Shown here in pieces: positions 20,676 through 24,083 of a stretch of 24,083 bases of DNA. The stretch's first letter is position 1; every line of letters begins with the position of its first letter. Location of the stretch: the NCBI GenBank assembly GCA_031362725.1, contig JANLTC010000226.1, positions 1-24,083 on the forward strand, written 5' to 3'. Made by a program: the position numbers and the translations under genes. Source of the DNA: PR03 sp031362725. Lineage in GTDB: Bacteria > Myxococcota_A > UBA9160 > PR03. The notes under the pieces were generated by a model. It made no database searches. It was not told the DNA's origin and saw nothing but the letters and a program-made list of their open reading frames with translations.

Positions 20676-21548
20676 ATGGATCGGCGTTGGATTCCCATTC
20701 TGATCGTCGCAGGTCTCGTGCTGGCCGCCTGGAACCTGGCCGCCTACAGCGTGCCGCAATGGATGCAGGCGATCGTCGTGCAGCTCGGCGAGCCGGTGCG
20801 CACGGTGCAGGAACCGGGGCTCTACTGGAAGCTTCCGTTGATCCAGAACGTGCTCTATTTCGACCAGCGGCTGCTCGACTACAACGCCTCGCCCCGCGAG
20901 ATTCTCACCAAGGACAAGCAGCAACTCGTCGTGGACAACTACTCGCGCTGGCGGATCCGCGACCCGCTGCAGTTCTACCGAACGGTGCGGAACGAAGAAG
21001 GGGCGCAGTCACGCCTCGACGACATCATCTACTCGAACCTGCGCGAAACACTCGGCCGGCACACGTTGCGCGAGATCATCAACGAAAAACGCGCGCTGCT
21101 GATGGAGCAGGTCACCAAACGCAGCGACGAGAAGGCGCGCGAGTACGGCATCGAGGTGGTGGACGTGGTGATCAAGCGAGCCGATCTTCCCGAGAAGAAC
21201 GAGTTGAACGTCTTCAGCCGCATGCGCACCGAGCGCGAGCGCCAGGCGAAGAAGTTCCGCGCCGAGGGCGACGAGGAAGCGCGCAAGATCCGCTCCGAGT
21301 CGGACAAGCAAGTGCAGATTCTTCTAGCCGAGGCCCGCAACAAGGCTGAAGTCATCCGCGGCGAGGGCGACGCGCTGGCGGTCAAGATCTTCGCCGATGC
21401 GTACGGCCGCGACCCGGAGTTCTACCAGCTCGTACGGACGCTCGAGGCCTACCGCAAGTCACTCGGCGAGGACACCGCGGTCATCCTATCGCCCAGCAGC
21501 GACTTCTTCCGCTATCTGAAACAGCTCGAGCCGTCGGGGAAGCGCTGA
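20676..21548 (+). CDS. hflC: HflC, partner of HflK
   Basis: A 290-aa membrane protein of the SPFH/prohibitin superfamily that assembles with HflK. The N-terminal membrane segment (about 6-24, IPILIVAGLVLAAWNLAAY) is followed by VVQLGEPVRTVQEPGLYWKL, the standard SPFH start, and then ASPREILTKDKQQLVVDNYSRW. The helical region RMRTERERQAKKFRAEGDEE, with a nearby KIRSESDKQVQILLAEA, is diagnostic. The C-terminus DTAVILSPSSDFFRYL is also the usual HflC ending. ATG 20676 lies 2 bp after the hflK stop with AGAGG just upstream, so translation is coupled. It converges on the cyclase gene with 38 bp between stops, where only a weak AGTCC/GGACT hairpin is seen. Confidence 0.95.
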   Translation: MDRRWIPILIVAGLVLAAWNLAAYSVPQWMQAIVVQLGEPVRTVQEPGLYWKLPLIQNVLYFDQRLLDYNASPREILTKDKQQLVVDNYSRWRIRDPLQFYRTVRNEEGAQSRLDDIIYSNLRETLGRHTLREIINEKRALLMEQVTKRSDEKAREYGIEVVDVVIKRADLPEKNELNVFSRMRTERERQAKKFRAEGDEEARKIRSESDKQVQILLAEARNKAEVIRGEGDALAVKIFADAYGRDPEFYQLVRTLEAYRKSLGEDTAVILSPSSDFFRYLKQLEPSGKR

Positions 21549-21586
21549 CAGGCCCATCTGAGTCCAGGCAGTGTCGGGACTGACGA

Positions 21587-22438
21587 CTAGCGTCGAACCG
21601 CGAAGATCGGGCGGGCGCCACTCAGGCCCTTGAGTTCGTGCTCGCCGCGGGATTCGAGCAACAGGCCCGATCCGTCGAGGAGATCGCGGGTGGTGCCCGA
21701 GACGAACACCTCGCCCCCGCCGGCGAGCGACGCCACGCGCGCCGCGGTGTGGACCCCGACCCCGCGCGCCCGACCCCCGACGATCTCGACCTCGCTCGTA
21801 TGGATGCCGACACGCACGCGGAGCCCGAGTGCCGCGACCGACGGATCCATCAGCAGCGCGGCCCGCACCGCCTTCGCCGCGCCGTCGAAGAGCGCGACGA
21901 ATCCGTCGCCGGCCGCATCGAGTTCGCGGCCGCGGAAGCGGTCGATCGCGGCGCGGATCCTCACGTTGTGCTCGCTCAGCAACTGGGCCCAGGCGTGGTC
22001 ACCGATCCGCGCGAGTGTCTCGGTCGAGGCGACGATGTCGCTGAACAGAATCGTCGCGAGTACCCGCTCGCCCAGTTCCTCGGGAGAGAGACCGAATTCG
22101 TGGGCGCTCGTGAATTCGACGGAGTCCCAGGGTCCGTCGCCGACGACCCAGGCGTCGTGCCCGGGAGGGATCTCGTAGGCCTCATCGGGTCCGATCACGA
22201 GGCGCGTGCCGTCGTCCATCTGCACCTCGAGGGAACCGGAGATCGTGTAGCCGACGTGGCGGTGCTGACAGGAGCGCGTGCCGACGATCGGCGCGACGTC
22301 CTGCGACCAACGCCAGCCCGGGCGAAACACGAAGCGGCCAATCGCCATCTCGCCGAGCGTGACGATGTCGATGCGACCGTTCAGGAACGCGCGGACCTTG
22401 TCGGGCGTCGCAAAACTCTTGCGCTGGAGATGCGGCAT
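21587..22438 (-). CDS. Cupin - class III nucleotidyl cyclase fusion
   Basis: A 283-aa cytoplasmic protein. Residues about 25-110 form a cupin barrel with SCQHRHVGYTISGSLEVQMD (H59, H61) and YEIPPGHDAWVVGDGPWDSV (H94), a possible metal or ligand site. Residues about 122-283 form a class III adenylate/guanylate cyclase domain: metal-binding D134 (ILFSDIVAST) and D178 (AAGDGFVALFDG), and arginine R234 (VHTAARVASL). The usual adenine-selecting Lys is Asp (D174), and the transition-state Asn is His (H230). Similar changes occur in related bacterial cyclase-domain proteins, so activity and substrate are uncertain. ATG 22438 fits the family start (MPHLQRKSFATPDKVR); the nearest Shine-Dalgarno-like GGAG is rather far (15 nt). 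It is probably a sensor in which the cupin reads a small ligand. Confidence 0.82.
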   Translation of the reverse strand: MPHLQRKSFATPDKVRAFLNGRIDIVTLGEMAIGRFVFRPGWRWSQDVAPIVGTRSCQHRHVGYTISGSLEVQMDDGTRLVIGPDEAYEIPPGHDAWVVGDGPWDSVEFTSAHEFGLSPEELGERVLATILFSDIVASTETLARIGDHAWAQLLSEHNVRIRAAIDRFRGRELDAAGDGFVALFDGAAKAVRAALLMDPSVAALGLRVRVGIHTSEVEIVGGRARGVGVHTAARVASLAGGGEVFVSGTTRDLLDGSGLLLESRGEHELKGLSGARPIFAVRR

Positions 22439-22678
22439 CGCCCGCGATGGTGCGCTCCGGCACGAGCAAGCGCCAGAAGAAGTCATACCAGCAGGTAGGC
22501 GCAGGCCGGAGAGGGTCCCGCGCGCAGTTCCGCAGGCCGCTGACCCGCAACGACCAGAGCACGACCGCCTCGAATCACACGAGCCCCAATCGAAGCCGCA
22601 AGGTCGAACGCGTGCCGAGGATGTTCGAGCACGGGATCCTCTCCGGCCTGCGCCGCGCAACGCGCGAAGCTCCCGCCG
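22439..22678. other. Gap between sulfatase stop and cyclase start
   Basis: 240 bp with no recognised gene. On the minus strand an extended -10-like TGGTATGAC lies about 45 bp before the cyclase ATG, without a matching -35. No strong terminator for the sulfatase was found. Confidence 0.3.
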
Positions 22679-24083
22679 TCAGTTCACCGAGTCGCAGTCC
22701 TGCACATACCCGAGCACCCGCAACTTCTCGCACTCTTCCTTGCTGAGCTTCGCCTCTGCGCCGCTCTCGACGGCCCGACTCGCGGCGAGTTGGCGCTGCG
22801 CTTCCGCGTGCTGGCGCATCTCGGCCGTCACCGACGCGTTTTGTTCGACCACGTTCTGCTTCTCGTTCGGATCCTCGTCGATCGCGAACAGCTCCGAAGG
22901 CGCAAGCCCGCGCGGGTTGCCCGGATTCGCTTCGATCAGCTTCCAGGTGTTGGTGCGGATCGCGCGCAGCACGTTGCCCTCGTGATCCTCTTCGGCGTAG
23001 TGCATGCGCTCGGCCTCGCTGCGCTGCGCGAGTGGTATTGCGAGGTCGATCCCCTGCATCGCGGGCGGGATCGGCGCTCCGGCGAGCGTCAGCAGCGTCG
23101 GCGCGATGTCGATGTGGCGAACCGGATGATCCTCGACGCGCGCCGGCGCACCGACCTTGCCTTTCGGCCATTTCACCAGCAGCGGAACGTGGATCTGCTC
23201 TTCGTAGAGCGTCGTACCGTGCCACCAGCCGCCGTGTTCGTGGAACTCCTCGCCGTGATCGGCGGTGATGACGATCATCGTGTCGTCCCAGAGCCCGAGT
23301 TCGCGCAGCTTCGCTTCGACCTTGCCGATGTATTCGTCGGTGAAGCGGATCTCGCCGTCGTAGAGTTCGCGCATGTGCTTCGCGAGCGCCGGGTCGGGGT
23401 TGTCGGTCTCGACGCGCGCGATCGCCTCGCCGGTGTACGGATGCGGGAAGTACGGATCGTGCGGATCCATGTAGTGGAGCAGCAAGAAGAAGCGCGAGTC
23501 CTTGTGGCGCGCGAGCCAATCTTCGGCGACTCGGGTCACCGTCGTTGCGTCCTGGTAGTAGTCCGCCACGCGATGCCCGGGCTTCCCCTTCAGTGCCACC
23601 TTGCGGCCGATCTGGTACGCGATCAACTTCGACGACGACTCGTCGGCGCCAAACAGATAGTCCGGCGACAGGTACGTGTATTCGTCGTAACCCTGCTGGA
23701 AGCCGAAACTCGGCGCGAGGTTGATGTTCGCGACGATACCGCCGGTCGCGTAGCCGTGTTGCTGGAGCGCCTCGGACACCATCACCAGGTCCTGCGGCAG
23801 TGTCGCGGTCTTCGACATCGTGTTGTGCGTGGACGGCAGCGTCGAAGTAAGGATTGATGCGAACGACGGCTTGGTCCACGACGCGTGCGAGAACGCGCTG
23901 AAGAGCGTGCCGCCCTGCTCCGCGATGCCGCAGATGCTCTTTGCGTCGACGCTGCCGCCGTAGCAGGAGAGCGCATCGGCGCGAAGTGTGTCGATGACGA
24001 TCAGCAGCAGGTTCGGTTTGTCGGCGAGCGCGGCGGGAACCGCGGGCGGTGTCGGCGGCGCAGCAGCGCTCGGATAGAGCGCA
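22679..24083 (-). CDS. Sulfatase / alkaline-phosphatase-superfamily hydrolase, N-terminus off the window
   Basis: At least 468 codons are open from the window edge (frame starting at 24082) to the TGA at 22679. An internal ATG at 23818 is not the start, because conserved motifs lie upstream of it. The metal-binding strand PNLLLIVIDTLRADALSCYG comes first, then SHASWTKPSFASILTSTLPS, the nucleophile region. Next are HYMDPHDPYFPHP and VITADHGEEFHEHGG (metal site), and WWHGTTLYEEQIHVPLLVKW. The C-terminal sub-domain follows (ELFAIDEDPNEKQNVV). The nucleophile region has Thr-Lys-Pro-Ser where classical sulfatases have Cys/Ser-x-Pro-x-Arg, so formylglycine activation is unlikely and the enzyme may be a phosphatase or phosphotransferase. 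The upstream Ala/Pro-rich stretch (about 24010-24082) is probably a linker after a signal or membrane segment outside the window. Confidence 0.88.
   Translation of the reverse strand, partial: ALYPSAAAPPTPPAVPAALADKPNLLLIVIDTLRADALSCYGGSVDAKSICGIAEQGGTLFSAFSHASWTKPSFASILTSTLPSTHNTMSKTATLPQDLVMVSEALQQHGYATGGIVANINLAPSFGFQQGYDEYTYLSPDYLFGADESSSKLIAYQIGRKVALKGKPGHRVADYYQDATTVTRVAEDWLARHKDSRFFLLLHYMDPHDPYFPHPYTGEAIARVETDNPDPALAKHMRELYDGEIRFTDEYIGKVEAKLRELGLWDDTMIVITADHGEEFHEHGGWWHGTTLYEEQIHVPLLVKWPKGKVGAPARVEDHPVRHIDIAPTLLTLAGAPIPPAMQGIDLAIPLAQRSEAERMHYAEEDHEGNVLRAIRTNTWKLIEANPGNPRGLAPSELFAIDEDPNEKQNVVEQNASVTAEMRQHAEAQRQLAASRAVESGAEAKLSKEECEKLRVLGYVQDCDSVN

Overview
The window is a GC-rich, densely packed stretch of chromosome from a Gram-negative bacterium. 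A class A penicillin-binding protein, a prokaryotic glutathione synthetase, an NtrC-type sigma-54 activator, HflK/HflC and a CecR/YbhGFSR-type export operon all point to a proteobacterial or deltaproteobacterial-like lineage (Myxococcota or a relative). That placement is inference from gene content, not from a marker gene. No rRNA, tRNA, CRISPR array, transposase or phage gene was seen.

Layout. 1-253 (-) is the start of a mrcA-like PBP1A gene, divergent from gshB (346-1323, +). 1545-1868 (+) encodes a small basic protein made of two copies of a DK(N/D)GDV unit plus an Arg/Lys/Ala tail; it has its own promoter-like sequence, a strong Shine-Dalgarno and a clear hairpin terminator. 1948-5064 (+) carries an orphan sigma-54 response regulator and, 18 bp on, a D-aminoacylase-like amidohydrolase. 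5083-8380 (-) is a likely operon: D-Ala-D-Ala carboxypeptidase (S13), a secreted clan GH-A glycoside hydrolase and a methyltransferase. A 114-bp near-perfect palindrome resembling a REP/BIME element lies between it and the divergent ogt-tfoX-like pair (8556-9514, +). A PLP-dependent trans-sulfuration enzyme (9511-10722, -) converges on that pair.

10951-16916 (+) is a tightly overlapping operon: a CecR-type TetR regulator, a YbhG-like HlyD protein, two ABC ATPases matching the two halves of YbhF, and two ABC-2 permeases (YbhS, YbhR). Together they should form a self-regulated exporter with one canonical and one degenerate ATP site. Immediately downstream, 16931-19273 holds an ECF41-like sigma factor with a plausible autoregulated promoter, a membrane fatty acid hydroxylase/sterol desaturase whose Shine-Dalgarno lies inside a predicted hairpin, and a ChrB C-terminal-domain protein overlapping it by 4 bp. 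19573-21548 is hflK-hflC, the membrane prohibitin-like complex that modulates FtsH. The right end (-) has a cupin-class III cyclase fusion protein (21587-22438) and the C-terminal bulk of a sulfatase/alkaline-phosphatase-superfamily enzyme running off the window (22679-24083).

Most of the window is ordinary housekeeping and envelope biology. The most noteworthy items are the small repeat protein, the 114-bp palindrome, the hairpin over the hydroxylase ribosome binding site within the ECF41 module, and the cupin-cyclase with altered catalytic positions.
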